Assembly: GCA_021029095.1 (NCBI GenBank)
Contig: JAJOHG010000001.1
Span: 1,860,001-1,924,000, forward strand
Direction of reading: 5' to 3'
DNA length: 64,000 nucleotides
Source: Phellopilus nigrolimitatus
Taxonomy: Eukaryota; Basidiomycota; Agaricomycetes; Hymenochaetales; Hymenochaetaceae
The notes under the pieces are model-generated. The model was given only the letters and a program-made list of their open reading frames with translations. It ran no database searches and had not been told where the DNA came from. Shown here one piece after another: positions 48,094 to 61,657 of this stretch; the stretch's first letter is position 1, and each line of letters begins with the position of its first letter. The translations under genes were made by a program, and so were the position numbers.

Positions 48094-49096
48094 ATGCCAG
48101 TAGAATCACTCGACGGCGGAAAGAAACTGCGGCTCGTCCATCCCAAGGGCGCGACGCTCGAGCTGCTCCTCTACGGTGCGACAATCCTCTCCTGGAAGTC
48201 AGCGGTCCCGGGAGTAGATGTCACCGCACCTATCGAGCACCTCTTCGTTTCGTCCAAGGCTGCCCTCGACGGCTCCAAGCCCGTCCGCGGTGGCATCCCT
48301 GTCGTCTTCCCCTGCTTTGGCCCGCCCACCCGCGAAGAGCACAAACACCTTCCTCAGCACGGTTACGCGCGCATTTCGACGTGGGCTTGGGACGGTAACA
48401 CTGTTCTCGACAACGACACCGCAGTCTCCATCAGACTGAGTACGTTATTTCTTCATTGCGACTTTGAAGGTGACCCGCTCATGAATAGTACAGTACTCAC
48501 ACAGGACCAGGTCGCACTCGCGTATGTCGTCACCCTCGCCGAGCATCAGCTCAGCACAGATTTACACGTCACAAACACATCCACGGCCGGATCTGCACCA
48601 CTTACCTTCCAGGCGCTTCTGCACACGTACTTCCGCGCGCCAGCCAAGTCATTACACGTCGATGGACTCAAGGGGCTCTACTACACCGACAAGACGCTGG
48701 GAAGTATTCCGCCACCTCGCTCCATTGAGCAGCGCGCTGTCGCGGACGTGCAGCAAATCACCGATTCTGTATACGAAAATGGCCCACGCGAGTATACGGT
48801 GACATGGCCGGCAGGTGGGATTAAGGTCAAGGCTATTGGGTTCAAGGACGTTGTGCTGTGGAATCCCGGGGCTACAGCTGGTAGCAAGATAGCCGACATG
48901 GAGGAGGGTGGATGGTAAGAAGACCCGATTTTTATTTCATGCGTATTTATCTTCACGCATGATCTTTATTAGGGAAAGATACGTTTGTCTCGAGCCAGGA
49001 TACGTTTCTGAGTTCAAGCAAATTCAGCCTGGGGAGTCGTGGATTGGCGGGCAGGTTCTCACTCCAATCAAACCGGCCGGTCTTTCTTTTTCGTAA
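48094..49096 (+). CDS. Glucose-6-phosphate 1-epimerase (aldose-1-epimerase-like)
   Basis: Interconverts the alpha and beta anomers of glucose 6-phosphate in the cytosol; homologue of yeast YMR099C. Conserved blocks are LYGATILSWK, LFVSSKAALDGSKPVRGGIPVVFPCFG, LPQHGYARISTWAWDG, LAYVVTLAEHQLSTDLHVTNT, FQALLHTYFRA, GLKGLYYTDK, VLWNPGATAGSKIADMEEGGWERYVCLEPG and GQVLTP. The catalytic His (PQHGYAR, LHTYF) and Glu (CLEPG) are present. One clear intron splits the W codon at about 48915-48973. The stretch 48439-48490 may be an in-frame intron, since it interrupts an otherwise conserved strand. Start at 48094 gives MPVESLDGG. Confidence 0.9.
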
Positions 49097-49606
49097 GATC
49101 AGAGGCGTTTGTATGCTAAAGGAATGTCACAAACTTGTATATCAATTTATTCAGGAGAATATGAACGAAGTTTTGGCTCTGTTCTTCCAGAAATCAAGAG
49201 CTGTTTTCTCAGGGGTGATGTTTAGGACAAGGCACTAAGGTATGTCTTTCATGAAGAACGGAGTGGCATACATGTACTGTGTAAACGATTCCGAGAAGCA
49301 AGGCCCATCTTCAGGGTTGCATGGAAAAACGGTTTCGGCATGTTTCGAGAGATAACTCGTTCCATCGATAAGATTCTGAGCAGAAGCTTATCCAGAAAGT
49401 TTAGGAGGTGCATGTGCTTTTATGAGAGATTTGATGAAAGCTCGATTTTTTCGACGAAAAATAAAGCGGAAGCTGGGCATTTACAAATAAGTTCGGACGA
49501 GTATGCACGGCAATACGAGCGTCGATCTCTTTTTGTGGCAGTGTGAGAACCTCATTAGGGTGAAACTAGTTCTTGTCAGACTCCACGCCAGTGCTTCAAG
49601 AGGGAC
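49097..49606. other. Intergenic region, about 510 bases
   Basis: AT-rich stretch between the epimerase stop and the MED9 start. No gene, RNA or repeat recognised. Confidence 0.4.
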
Positions 49607-50102
49607 ATGTCCTCGCGCTCGTTTCCAGATCCCGTCTTCGAGAGCTTACTTGAGAAACTTGCGCATACATTGGAGATAACTCAACGATCTGACTCGACGC
49701 TCGATCCTCAAACACGGCAAGCTATCTACCAGGCGGTGCGTCTCGCGTCTTGCATAAGTTCAGCGTTCACGGCATAAGCTCAACCACGCTCGTTTGCAGA
49801 CAACGGCCTTCAAGGAGGGCCTCGCCAAAGCGAAAGAACTGGCAAATACTCTTCCGGGTGGAGAAATGCTTATTGACGAGCAGAAAGACGTAATTGCCAT
49901 GCTGGAGCGATTGCGCGACTTGAAACGGTAGGGTCTGATTATTATAACTATTTATAATGGGGTTTTCAAGGGATGCTATTTTACTTTTGTCAGAGCACAG
50001 CTATCACAATTCTCGTCGCAGATGTTGACCACGGCAGGTGCAACTACTGATTCGCAAATGAGGATGGAGATTGATTCGACGGCATCCTCACCACACGACT
50101 AA
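49607..50102 (+). CDS. MED9: Mediator of RNA polymerase II transcription subunit 9
   Basis: Small middle-module subunit of Mediator (Cse2 family). Three exons: 49607-49738, about 49800-49929 and about 49994-50102. The spliced protein reads MSSRSFPDPVFESLLEKLA, ITQRSDSTLDPQTRQAIYQA, TTAFKEGLAKAKELANTLPGG, LIDEQKDVIAMLERLRDLKR and a short tail ending MEIDSTASSPHD. The LPGGE..IDEQ..VI.MLE.LR.LK block is the typical C-terminal helix pair of Med9. About 120 residues, usual for fungi. The exons are short, so the gene is easily missed by frame scanning. Confidence 0.8.
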
Positions 50103-50318
50103 CTCGCTTTTTGTTTTCACATCGAGTTTTATTTACTTATTTTTCTCTTCACCATGGTCCCGCACAAGTGAAGATGATGCCAGCACCATTCTCTATTTCA
50201 TACAGAAGTAGGTGAAATGTATTGTATAATGTAAAAGGTATAATCATCCGATGCACTGAGGTCTCTGGTATAAGCCGTAAAAGTCGTAAAAAGGCCATTA
50301 GATTTGCTTCCGCATCGC

Positions 50319-53300
50319 TTAGCCGTCGGCAGTGAGACAAACTGCGCGCATGGCTACCAACTGGCCATCGACGTTGTTGAAAGGCAACTTGACTGTGAAA
50401 AGGACGTCGCTCCGGTCATTGTTGAGGTAAACTGGCAGAGTGACCATATCCCCCGAAGACCCAGCACCGTCGTCTACCTGAATCCAGCGGATTTGCGAGG
50501 GATTGAGCCGCACGCTCTCGCCATCATTAAGGATAAGTTTATCTGATGACCAAGATGCCCCTTCGAGCACAAGACCTACAGATCAGGATAAGTACAAGCG
50601 AATTCAAGAAGCTATAAGGCTATAAAATAGCTTACCATCGACAATGAAAGCTCCAGGATCGTTAACACGCTCAATGTCAAGCCTAAGGTCAAGCATTTCT
50701 AGACTCCACCTCTTGCGGTGCGCGACGGCCTGTCGGGTAGCCGTGACATACGCTTCAGGGAAGAACAATCCTCCTAGCCACACTTCGACATGGTTCAGCC
50801 CATCCAGACTTGCGATGTGATCCAACTGAGCTAAGCGACGTGCAAGGTTCGGGATCCACTCTGAAACAGACACTGTCTTCTTCACTTTGTAGCGCAGCCA
50901 GTGCGTAGGAATAGTTCCCTTTGTCAGGTGGCTTAAGAGGTTGCGCAGGTGATTGGTCTGCTTCAAGGTGCCCTCGCACACTTTGATGACATCGGCGAGG
51001 TCCCTTCTAACTTGGCTAAGAAGTCTGAGCCCAACTTCGCCTTCCCGGGAGAATAGCCTACAGAGTGGATCTTGGTTGTCCAAAGATTGCTTTGATAAAA
51101 TATTGAACGACTACAATCAATGAATAAGTTTCTTCAGACGTTCCCAACAAGGAGGAAATTAGACAGACCTCAGGCAGAGCGCCGAGCCACTCTCGACTAC
51201 GCTCAAGGAGAACTCGCATCCAAGCGGGCTGCTCAACTGTTTGTGTCTTAGCAGGACCGGATGGTTTCACTTCATCATCGAGGTCATCGGCGAGGCTCCT
51301 CATCTTGCGTAGCTTTCCAAGCAGCTCGTTGCCTGAGAATGACAATGAGATATTTCAAATTGAAGAGGATTAAAACTTACTTTGCGCAACTGCAATCACA
51401 CGCTCAGCCGTAGGTGGCAAGTTCAACCATGATGGAGGCTCTCGGTCCGGCAAGTCTTGCACCCATGACAAGAAATGGTCAATCTTGGTACCTTCTGGAA
51501 CAGAAAGAACGACATTGCCGTCTGCACGAGGCACGAGGTCGAAATCCAAATTATACGCGGCTGGCGTGAATAGAGAGTCGACAAACGTATCAAGCAGTTT
51601 CTGATCAAAGTCGCTGTCGACACGGCCACCGTACACCGATTGCTTGATGAGCGTTCTGACAGCATCCCAGGGAATAGAAACAGGGTCTACATTAGCTCTG
51701 CCCTTGGCAACCGAATTCAGCCAGAGGTCAATTGTTCCGAACGCAGCGTTCATGTCCGAGTCATTGAAATCATACTTCTTGCTCCAGCCAAGTGGAACAT
51801 AGCGCAGGCGCTCTTGGACCACCGCATGGAACCAGGCTAACAAGAAATACAATCGTGATTTCTCTGCAGGTCCTTGTACGAGCCTTCCCTGAGGAATGCC
51901 ACGAAGTGAATCGAGGAGATTGGCCTTGATGCCCGGGGGTGGCTCATTCATGACGATGCGCGATTGTCTCAGAATATTAACGGGGATAACGGGGTTGGCC
52001 TCCATAGTCAAGAACAAGCGGAAATTACGGTTGGGATTCAGGGTCTGGAGCTTCTTTTCCAATTGACCCAACCATGAAGGCGCTAGGTGCACATTTTTCA
52101 AAAGCACCCAAGTGCCTTGTCGAGCCGCCAGGGCAATTGCCTGGTCTGCTAACGAGAAACCTTCTTGAGAACCCATGGCGACAGACGCGCACTTCATGCT
52201 TGAGTTCTGAACCAAGTTCTCAATGCGATAGCTGGCGTCGTAGCCAGTGACAGACACTAGGGCAAGTGGCGTGGCAGGGGGGATTTCATTCGCAATCGTG
52301 TCAGCCAAGTTATAATCGGACTCGGCCGATAAATCCTTTTCAAAAGCAATACGAAGGAATGCACCCATTGACTGAACAAGTCGATCGGGTCGGAAGCATT
52401 TGATGAGTAGTACATCATGAAGTGCCTTGGTTATGGCTGTGGAATAGCGAAATTAATCAGGTTTTCCAAGAGGTCAGTAAGTATTACTCACGTGTACTAT
52501 GCTCCCAGGGTGACGGCGTATATTTTTCAGGATCAGCGGACTCGAGGAAAGGCGCCCAGTCATTCTCATTGTTTTTAAGGTGAATCTGAACAGGCTTGAA
52601 AACAACGTGCTTTGCGTAGCTGTTTAGACGCCGTTGCTGCTCGGGAGAAAGGATGGAAGACTCGGGAGAATCGTTACCGGCGCCAGGCACCAGAGGAACA
52701 CCTTCCCCGCTCTCCAACAAGAATTCGTATTCGTCGGAGAGATCTTCGATACCGCGCAGCTTGACTTGCGCAAGAAGCATTGCTAACATCACATGATCCT
52801 GATGTAAAAGCGCTCTTGATGTTCGCTTGAAAACGACGAGGAAAAGGTCATCAAAGAGAATCTGACGACGTCGAGCGTAATCAGAAACGTTTTGCAAGTT
52901 GGGATTGTGATGAAGAATGTAGTCGAAGATGTCGAGGAAAAAGGATAGCGAAAACTGGTAGAAATGATTGACGAGATTAAGTTGCTCCAAAATGAAGAAA
53001 ACAGAGCTGCACGCTTGAGCAATGGGCAGGTATTCGGCGGTGACCTGTTCAACTTCGCGCATGACGACATCTGTTTCTTCGACTTTTCGTGTAATGTCAG
53101 CAGCCTCTTTTTTCAGCGTTTCAAGTGTATTGATGACCTTATCATCGTCCAAAATGTTGCCAGTAGACTCGTTGAGTGCTTGCAAAAGAAGCTTTTCCAA
53201 GGTGCGCAAACGAAGCCGGAACTCTCCTTGAACTTTCATGAGGTCTGTCCTTTTACGCTCCGTATCGGACCTCTCGACTTTAAGAACCTGGTCCAATGTT

Positions 53301-56300
53301 TGGCTCTGCAGACTACTGCGGGTCATCGTAAAGTTGACGAAAGTGACTCGGCTGCAGATGTCAGGCGAGAATTCTACTGACGGATCTCGAGTCGAAAGAA
53401 ACATGGTAAAGGATGGTGAGAAGTCGATATCCTGACTACCAAGCCGAATGAGGACACGACCACCCGTTCGTCGAATTTCTTTGTTGAGAACAGCATTCAG
53501 TATTGGGTCCAGATTCTCAACATCTTGAATCAAGAGAGGATTGCCGAAGCGAAGCGCGCTCTCTAAAACCTTGAGGAAAGCATCATCAAGGAAACTGGTG
53601 ACCGTAATTTTTCGCTCCTTGTACTCATTTAGAAGGAACATAGTGGCTTGACCAGTTGGATCAATGATGAGAGGATACCGGTTAAAGTGCTTGAGCATGA
53701 TAGCATTCTCTATGCAGAGACTGTCCGAAGGCAATGATTTCGATTGCCAGCTGAGACGGTCATCTGCAGTCGACAAGTACTCCGGGAAGGACAATTCAGA
53801 CTTAAACTTGATGTTCGCTTCGGAGAGATGATTTGACCACTCTTGCCACATTATTTCCCGGTAACGTTGATCGAAGAAACCGCCGTACGCCAAGAATGCA
53901 GCTGAGAGTAGCACGTCACCCACTATGGTGCTCATCTCATCATCAAAAGTCTGACTGCCAGCTTCCCAACGGGATTTCTCCGAAGACAAGCTCTCAAGCA
54001 TGCGCATGCTCCGATCGACCTTGTTCTCCACGCGCTCCATTTCGGACTTGATCGACTGTGTTTCGCTAATGAGAAACGCATACTCCTCCTTGTATGTACG
54101 AATACTAGCTTCCAACTCCGCAATCATAGTGATGATCGTAGAAGCCTGCTTCTTTGTGTCTTCCGCTTGTTCCTCCAGTGACTGGACTTCATTACGGAGA
54201 GGCTCCACTTTGTCCAGGATTTCGGAGAACCGAACCTGTGCCAACACCCATTTCACAAGAGGACCGCAAGCTTTACTCGCGCGATTGATCGTCTCGAAAT
54301 TGAAATTAGAACGTGAGAGGAAGTCGCGCTTCATGAGATCGCGCAAAGGCTTTGTCATCTGTGTATTTGTGTCGAAGTTGACAATTCTCTGGATGAAGTC
54401 ATCCCGACGAATAATCCCTTGAACTGTTCGCCAGCTGTCGATTTTGTGACCAAGAACTGTGCAAACCGACTCCATGGCCAGTTTAACAGCTTCAGGGGGA
54501 TTGGCCATCGAACGCACTTCCTGCAGGTGTTGTCTTTTGATGTTACTCACGGCAGCCTGAGCGTCGAGCACAGCTGGTTCGGCATCAGCAAGGTCTGCCA
54601 TGACAACGTTACGCCTTTGGTCAATATGACGATCCTGCTCCACCAATGCTGCTTGAATCTTGATGGATGCTGCTTTCTTCTGCTCGGCTTCCTGCTGGTC
54701 AGAGACCATACGCTGAAGCTTCTCGTTTGCTTCAGCATTCTTGGCCTCCAATTGTCTCCGTTTGATTGCAAGACTTTTGCGAAGCTCCTCGACTTGAGTT
54801 ACTGTATCCTTGAGTTTGTCTAGACCAACGTGAAGATGTCGCTGCTGCTCTTCCAGCTCGTCACGTTTTTCATTGTACAGCCTGACATACTGTTGGATGC
54901 TGAAGGAAGCAGTTAAAGAGAAATGAAACATTTTATCAGAAGACCAGGAACTCACAAGTCGAGATAGTGTCTCGGAGTCACGTAATTGTATCGTCCTTGC
55001 CGCCTGCTCAACTTCTTGTTGATTTCGTAAAGCGATTGATGAACATAGACAAGGCCATTCACGACAGCCGAGCGATGTGTTGGTGGCATAGACAATTGCC
55101 GATAGGCGATGGGGAAGTATTGAGGAGGACTATACGCTGGGAGGTCGAGATCGAGGGTAAAGGTGAGCTCTGCACCGACTTGGTAAAATGCCTGGTCAGG
55201 CCAGTCACCGAACCAGTCGAGAACACAACGATTGAAAAGTGCCGGTGAAGTAGCAGCTCGAGAGGCAAGACCATTCTCAGGAGGATTCATTGTAAAAACG
55301 ACGTGCAAGTTCTTCGCAACCTGCTGGGTGAACCAGCGGTAAAGCTCTTCGTGTGAATCAAGCATAAGTCCATCACGCTGCGAACCTTCCTTGCAGGCTG
55401 TCATCAGAGCTGAATGTTCGTCTCCTTCGAATAAGCCGGGAACTTCGGCGTTCGCCAGCAGAGTGTTCATCCTTTCTAAGAACCCTGAATCCAAGACGTT
55501 GGACTCATCCATGATGAAGCAAATTTTCTCGCCCTTGCAACCAGCCCTGCGAAGAACGGTTCGCAGATCCTCGTCAAAATCTTCTCCCGTGTATTTATTT
55601 GAGACTTTTATCTGGAAAATACTCAAACCATTCATCCAAGCAACAAACCGAGACAGAGTCGTCTATGGGAAACACGTTAATTTCGGATTGTCAGATAAAG
55701 CGGACATAAATTCACCTTGCCACTACCACTGACGCCAATGAGTAACAAATGCCCTTGTATCTGTCGGAACACGCGATCGATGCGAAGGACGTGATCGAGC
55801 ACGTCATTAAACAACACAAGTTGAACGTCAAGTTCCTCTTCATGGAAAACCCTGAGTCGCGCTTTGATATAATCACGTAGAATTTCGCGATCGACGGAAA
55901 TATAGTTCTTCGAGGTCCAATTTGAAAAGAGAATCGGCCGTTCTAGAGCTTCGTCCCGAGAGATAGTGGGAAAATGCTCCATAGCTGTAGCGTCGATGTT
56001 TTCGTCCGTCCACAGCTTTTCATCCTCAGAAACAAGCCTATCCTGGAAAAGACGAAGTCCTTCGTGCGCCCAGACACGCACAAGACCTTCCACTGACAAA
56101 ATTTCGAGTGGCTTAATGGCTTCGTACACACCACGAACCCAACGGGTTAGTTCACGAGGACTATAGATGTAATGTGCCTGAACGTCCGACGTGAAGCGTT
56201 TTTGTGAGGCCAAGTAGAACGCCACCATCGAATCCGTGAGTGGCTCTGAATACGCTCGCAGGTTCGGAATCACTTTGAGCATTGCCCGATTATACGTGCC

Positions 56301-59300
56301 ATAAATTTGCTTGAGTGAAATCTCTCCCGGGTAATCAACCATGACTAATGGAGCATGCCTCAGGAACCTATGCGAGAGTGGGACACGACCCGGATCTGTG
56401 GGCGGATTGCAAGCACCAACAAACTGGATTCTTTCAAGCCTAACCCATGCCATATCTGAAGTTCGGTAATAGCCACCTAATTCAACCAGCTGTCGCAAGA
56501 AAGAAATAACTCGTTGAGTGCCGTATTTGTCGGTTGCAGGCAAATTGATTTCATCGCAGAACACGACAAGCCATCGTCCTATCTGAATGGGTGCGAGAAT
56601 GACGCCATTCGGGGTCTTTTTATACTCACAATATTGCTCGAAGGTTTTCAAGATCAGTTCAGGAGTGGTCGCACTAGAGAAGTTCAGACCGACGACCTCC
56701 ATATCCGGAAGCTTGCGCAAGGCGCTGAAAAGGGTCATGGTTTTACCCGATCCTGGAGGACCACAGAGCATCAAAGGTTTGTGTTCTGACAACCATGAGT
56801 AAAGAACCTCCTCGTGGCGAACGGTGTCGATTGTAGGAACGACGACATCCGACGCTGTGACGGCATGAGCCTCGATTTCGATCACAGGAACTCGTGAAGC
56901 CCAGGAGATCCATTCGCCCGTAGCAACTTGGACATCATAGTCAATGAGCGAACTGCCTGCATTGAGAGGTGGTAAATCAATGCCAGTCTGCTTTCGCAAG
57001 AAATCACCCAGCTCTGCTCGAAGCTCCAGTCGAGCGTCTCCGGAGAAAGCCCAGATGATATTGACCAATAGCCGTTTTGTCACATACTGCTCGATTTTGT
57101 CGTTGCTGAGAGGGAAGTCTGAATGCTGAATGTTGTACTCGATGACATTGCGGACTGTCTTGTTAATCAACGAGAACAATGTATTCAGAGCCCTCGTGTT
57201 CGTGAAGTCCATAATATGATCGATAGACTCTGCATATTGCAGAGCAGAACTGATGACATCGCCGTCTGCAAAATACCGCTCAAGGATGGTGGCAATCTCC
57301 TTTTGAGTGATAAGATTAGGAGAGACCGACGACTCGGAAGATATAACATCTGTGCGTCTGGCGATGGGGGCTTCGAAAGAGTCATCCTCATCTGCATCGA
57401 GAGGAACACTTGAAAGAGTATCAAGGTAGTGTCTATATACCATGCTCGGCTCGACCACGTCTTCGCTGAACCAAATCATACCACAACGACTGACAGTAGC
57501 CAGTGTAGCGTACTTGAGGTGCTCGACTTCAAACATGATTCGCACATTTGGAGGAAGGTTGAGACGTTCACCGTTTGGAAGTGTCAACAGCTTGTTATCG
57601 TCAAGAACACTGTTCAGGTTTTCCACCCACTCCGGGTCGACATCGCCGTCAAATATAATCCAGTGGCGCTTACCACTCTCCCCACGGACATCATCCACAA
57701 TTTTGCGCAGGATATGTGTGAACAGTCCATCGTTCCACTCGCGAGTAGTCGGATCCAGAGTTCCGTATAAAGCCTCCTTGTGAATAGCCTTCGGGTCGAT
57801 CACGTATGTAATACCCTCGACACCATCGAGGCGCTCCAGAGCAGCCAATAACACCCGCCAGGCATTCGTCTTTCCACTGCCGGAAGAACCGACCATCATC
57901 AACCCATGCTGAATTTTCTGGATTTGGTAAAGCTGGAGGATCTTTAATATCCAGCGTTCGGCAGTGACTAACCGGCGCTCGGCGCAAACGTTCAAAATCT
58001 GTTCACGTAGGGCCTCCAAATCAACAGGGAAGTAGTCAACGCCAGGGAAGACGTCGGCAAGGAGGCTGTATGCGACACGTCAGGATGGCTTACGACTAAA
58101 TCAATCAAAAAGCATATACCTTGTAAGTAACGGAACATCATCAGCGACTAACTTGGGCACAATTGTTTCAGTCACACTTTGAATGAGGATGACTTGCTCC
58201 GAGGTAGCATCTGACAAGTCTTCGACATCCTGCTCTTCCCCCGATCTGGCGGACTGCAATCGCTCCCGCTTAAGAATACCTGCGCTGGCTAATACAGCCT
58301 TCAGAGCACGCAGACCGAAATCGTAGTGTGGTTGGGGAGAAAGCTGCTCATCGCAAAGGTTAAAGAACGGGACGATCTTGGACGCAAGGGTTTCTGCAGT
58401 CCTGAAACCTTGAGAAAACAGCATCACTTGAGCGATTAGCTCGCGATCGGGTCGAGTCATTGCCATGGGCCTAAACAATTTAGTGAGATTAGGGGGCAAG
58501 GTAGAACGACCGGCATAGTTGGGATTTGTCGTGATGAAGATACCAATGTTGGGACTGATTTTCAAACTCTTTCCAACCAGCTCGATCTCGGTCTGAGGAT
58601 TCTTTACCAAGGCAGCAAGCCCCTGCTGAATGCTTTGAACTTGCTGAGAGACGGCACTAAGAATGCGCTCTTCGAGACGATTGAATTCATCAAAGCAACC
58701 CCATGCTCCGACCTGGCAAAGACCGACGAAAATACGTCCCATAGCCTGGAAGTCGAAATGTTCATCACAACAGAACACAAGGACGAAGCGGCCAAGCTGA
58801 ACACCAAGTGCCTTGACCGACTCTGTTTTCCCTGTGCCAGCTGGCCCAAAGGGTGCCCCGCCGAGCTGACTGTCGAGTGCCTGAGTCAAAGTCAGGTAAC
58901 ACCTGTCCGTCAAGGGTGTCTGTACTAGCTTGTCTGGGACACCAAGATATTCCCATCCATATGGGAACGAAGCACTCGCGACTCGGATAGCCAGTCGCTC
59001 CAGAGGATTTTCTATTGAGCGATCCAGATAGAAGCGCATCTGGTAAAGCCAGGCGAATGCCTTGCTATCGGAGACCCGCTGCTGAATCAAGGCTCGGATG
59101 ACATCGCGCTCATGGACAAGCTCCGTAATCAAATGCTCGCATTTTCGACGAGTGATAGTGTTCAAGTCTGTGAGTACGACATCAGCAAGGAGGTGCAGTC
59201 CGCGACTGACAGTTTCGAGGGGGTCATCAGGAGTTTGACCCGCATCAAGGCAGCTCTCGACTAGTTCAGTCCAAGCTACCTGGATGGCAAGGGAAACGAG

Positions 59301-61641
59301 CTGTGCGGGATACTTCTCTATCCATCCGATGAAGGCCTCTGCTGTAAAAGACGAGCCCTGTCCATAGAATTCTTGTAACTCCACAACAGCGTCGCACAGC
59401 AGGTAAGCAAGATTGTTTCTCATCTCTGCCTCCAGCTTCGACAACCAGTCATTGATCTTCGGATAATCTTTCAATAGTATAGGCGTCCTGAAACAGATCT
59501 CTTCTCCTTCTCGAGAGGCGAGACCAGATATTTGAGTTTCTTCCTCGTCTAGCATAATGGTGGAAATGCCCGCAAACATCTTTTTCAGATGCTTCATGAT
59601 CCTAACAATGGTTTTGGAGTTGCCGATGATCTCAAGTAAATCTTCGTCACCGACGAAGTAGAACCGAGGGAAGGAGGCGCGCTCTCTTTCGAGGTATTCT
59701 CCAAGCGCCTTTTGGATTTTGTTCAAGAGATCCTTGAGACGCTCGAGCGACTTTTGTATGCCTTGGATATTCATAACATCCACAACAAATGGAGATTTGT
59801 GAACTTTCTTCATAACTGTCAAGAACTCGGTGTTGATGCCTTGAAATCTGGATGTTTCAACGGGAAGGAGGTGCTTGATGTCCGCACTTCCGGAGAATAT
59901 ACCTTCGAGGTACACCCATTGACGCTGTACGTCAATCCAAACGTCTAGTATAAATCATCATCAATAAACATGCCGCATTAAATTTAAAATTGTTACCAAA
60001 TAGAACATGAATTCTGTTGAGTTTGTCCTCCCAGGATGCTGCCTCTTCTTCGAATACTATATCGTCGTCAGCTTCAGTCTCACACTAGCTTTACCGTGGA
60101 ACATTTATTCACCTTTGTAGTAAGGTGATAGCTTCATCGCCGACAGCGAATTGAGATTTTCGCTGCACTTCGTGAAAAGTTCGTCCCAACCACTACAACA
60201 TAATTTGACTGAGTTCGAAAATCACATAAAAGGCCAGGCGACGTTACCGAATAAGGCGGGTTTTGTTCTGGTAGTGAACCAAGTCGAGAGCATAACTCGT
60301 CCAAGTTTCTTTGACCTGCTTAATGTACTCTTCGAGCGCCATCTAATGCAATCCGTACACATCAATGCTTTTTGAGCGCTGCCATTTAGTGAAAAGACAA
60401 CGCACCTCTCCTTGAGCTTGGATGATCACTTCTTTGATGATCATTTCATTCCTCTTGAGGTCCATGTCATATATATTACCGAGAGTCATTCTTTTTTTTT
60501 TTTTTGATTGAGTAACTTGCTCGAGCATTAAACAAATTTGGCGCTTACATTGTCAAAACGACTGGGGACATGCGAAGAACTTTGAACAGCTGCTTCCAGT
60601 GCCTATCCTTAAGAGCCTCTGACTTGAGTTCCCCAATGATGATATTGCTCTTCAAAAGCGCCCTCAACGTCTCCTGCACGTATTCGAACGCGGCATATTG
60701 ACGCATGCGCGTTGGCATGTCTTTCGTCGAGGCTAACATTCCGTTCAGTTGCTCCCTCAGCTTCCGAGGCTGGACGCTAGCCCAAGGAATATCCCTGAGC
60801 TCATTGACCTGCGCCCAAATCCCTGACAGAGCTGTCCACACCGCTTTCAAGTCCCGCAGTTCCTCAAAGACTGGCTCAAGACGCGTATGACGCGTGAGCT
60901 CAAGGTCTAGGGCCTCCTTAGCCCTGCAGACAAGATCATATTCTTCTTGAACACGGTTCAGTTTGCCTTCAAACACGTTGATTGTGTTCATGGCGGTGTC
61001 CGCGCGCATGTTCCCTTGGACCGGACGCGTCTGCTCCCATTCTGCGATGATGTCGTTGATTTTGTTCTCGATAATTTTGTCTTCCGCGACAATCTTGAGT
61101 TGTAGTCCCGCTGTGAATACTTTAGTTAACAGAGGTTGCGCGGGGGAGGACAGACGTGTACACACCTAGCTGCTCCTGAATTGAGTCGTTCTTCCTCTTT
61201 AAAATCTCATTATACGCGCTCCATTCTCCACGCAGCTGGTCGCTATAAAGCCAGTCATCAGGAAACTGGTATCTGAAACGTTCTAGCGTTTTTTCGCCGT
61301 TGGCACAAAGTTCTATGAGGGGACCCCAGGTCTTGGATTTCTTCTTGAGGTCTTGCACGAACGTGATGAAGGTGACTGCCGCCGCAGTCGACGAATTTGA
61401 AGGCGCGAAGACCTATATTATATTATCAGCCATTGTATGTCGCGTCCTTCCGTGAAATATAGCATACCTCCATGGCGTTGTCAACGTCAAAGTCTTGACG
61501 AACCGTTCCTAAACGCGCGTCCGTTGTCGCGAATGACGTCCGGATTTGGAAGGTGCTGGCGTGCACCCAAACTTTTGAAGTCACTTCGTCTTCGACAGCG
61601 AGTTCAAATCCTCGATCTCACCTTTTCGTCAGCTTCTCCAT
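50319..61641 (-). CDS. dhc2: Cytoplasmic dynein heavy chain, motor half (Dhc2 type), lacking the N-terminal tail
   Basis: Minus-end microtubule motor. The gene encodes about 3500 residues: the end of the tail ([50 protein letters not shown]) and the linker ([35 protein letters not shown]). Next come AAA1 ([16 protein letters not shown]), AAA2 ([15 protein letters not shown]), AAA3 ([16 protein letters not shown]) and AAA4 ([16 protein letters not shown], split by an intron). The coiled-coil stalk with the microtubule-binding tip (about 53930-54940), AAA5-6 and the C-terminal domain follow, ending [12 protein letters not shown]. About 1100 N-terminal residues of a normal heavy chain, with the dimerisation and intermediate-chain sites, are missing. 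In Agaricomycetes these are encoded by a separate gene, dhc1. The start is uncertain: the frame from ATG 61641 meets TGA after seven codons; the next in-frame ATG is 61473. Confidence 0.93.
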
Positions 61642-61657
61642 CTAAAATACATTAGAT

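Noticed and set aside
48439..48490. Possible intron in glucose-6-phosphate epimerase
   Set aside because: Donor and acceptor-like words are present, but the frame is open through the segment; I could not decide and left the gene as one span with a note.
60481..60506. Poly-T run, considered as a transposon tail or sequencing artefact
   Set aside because: It lies at the end of a conserved dynein intron whose exons join in phase, and no element surrounds it.
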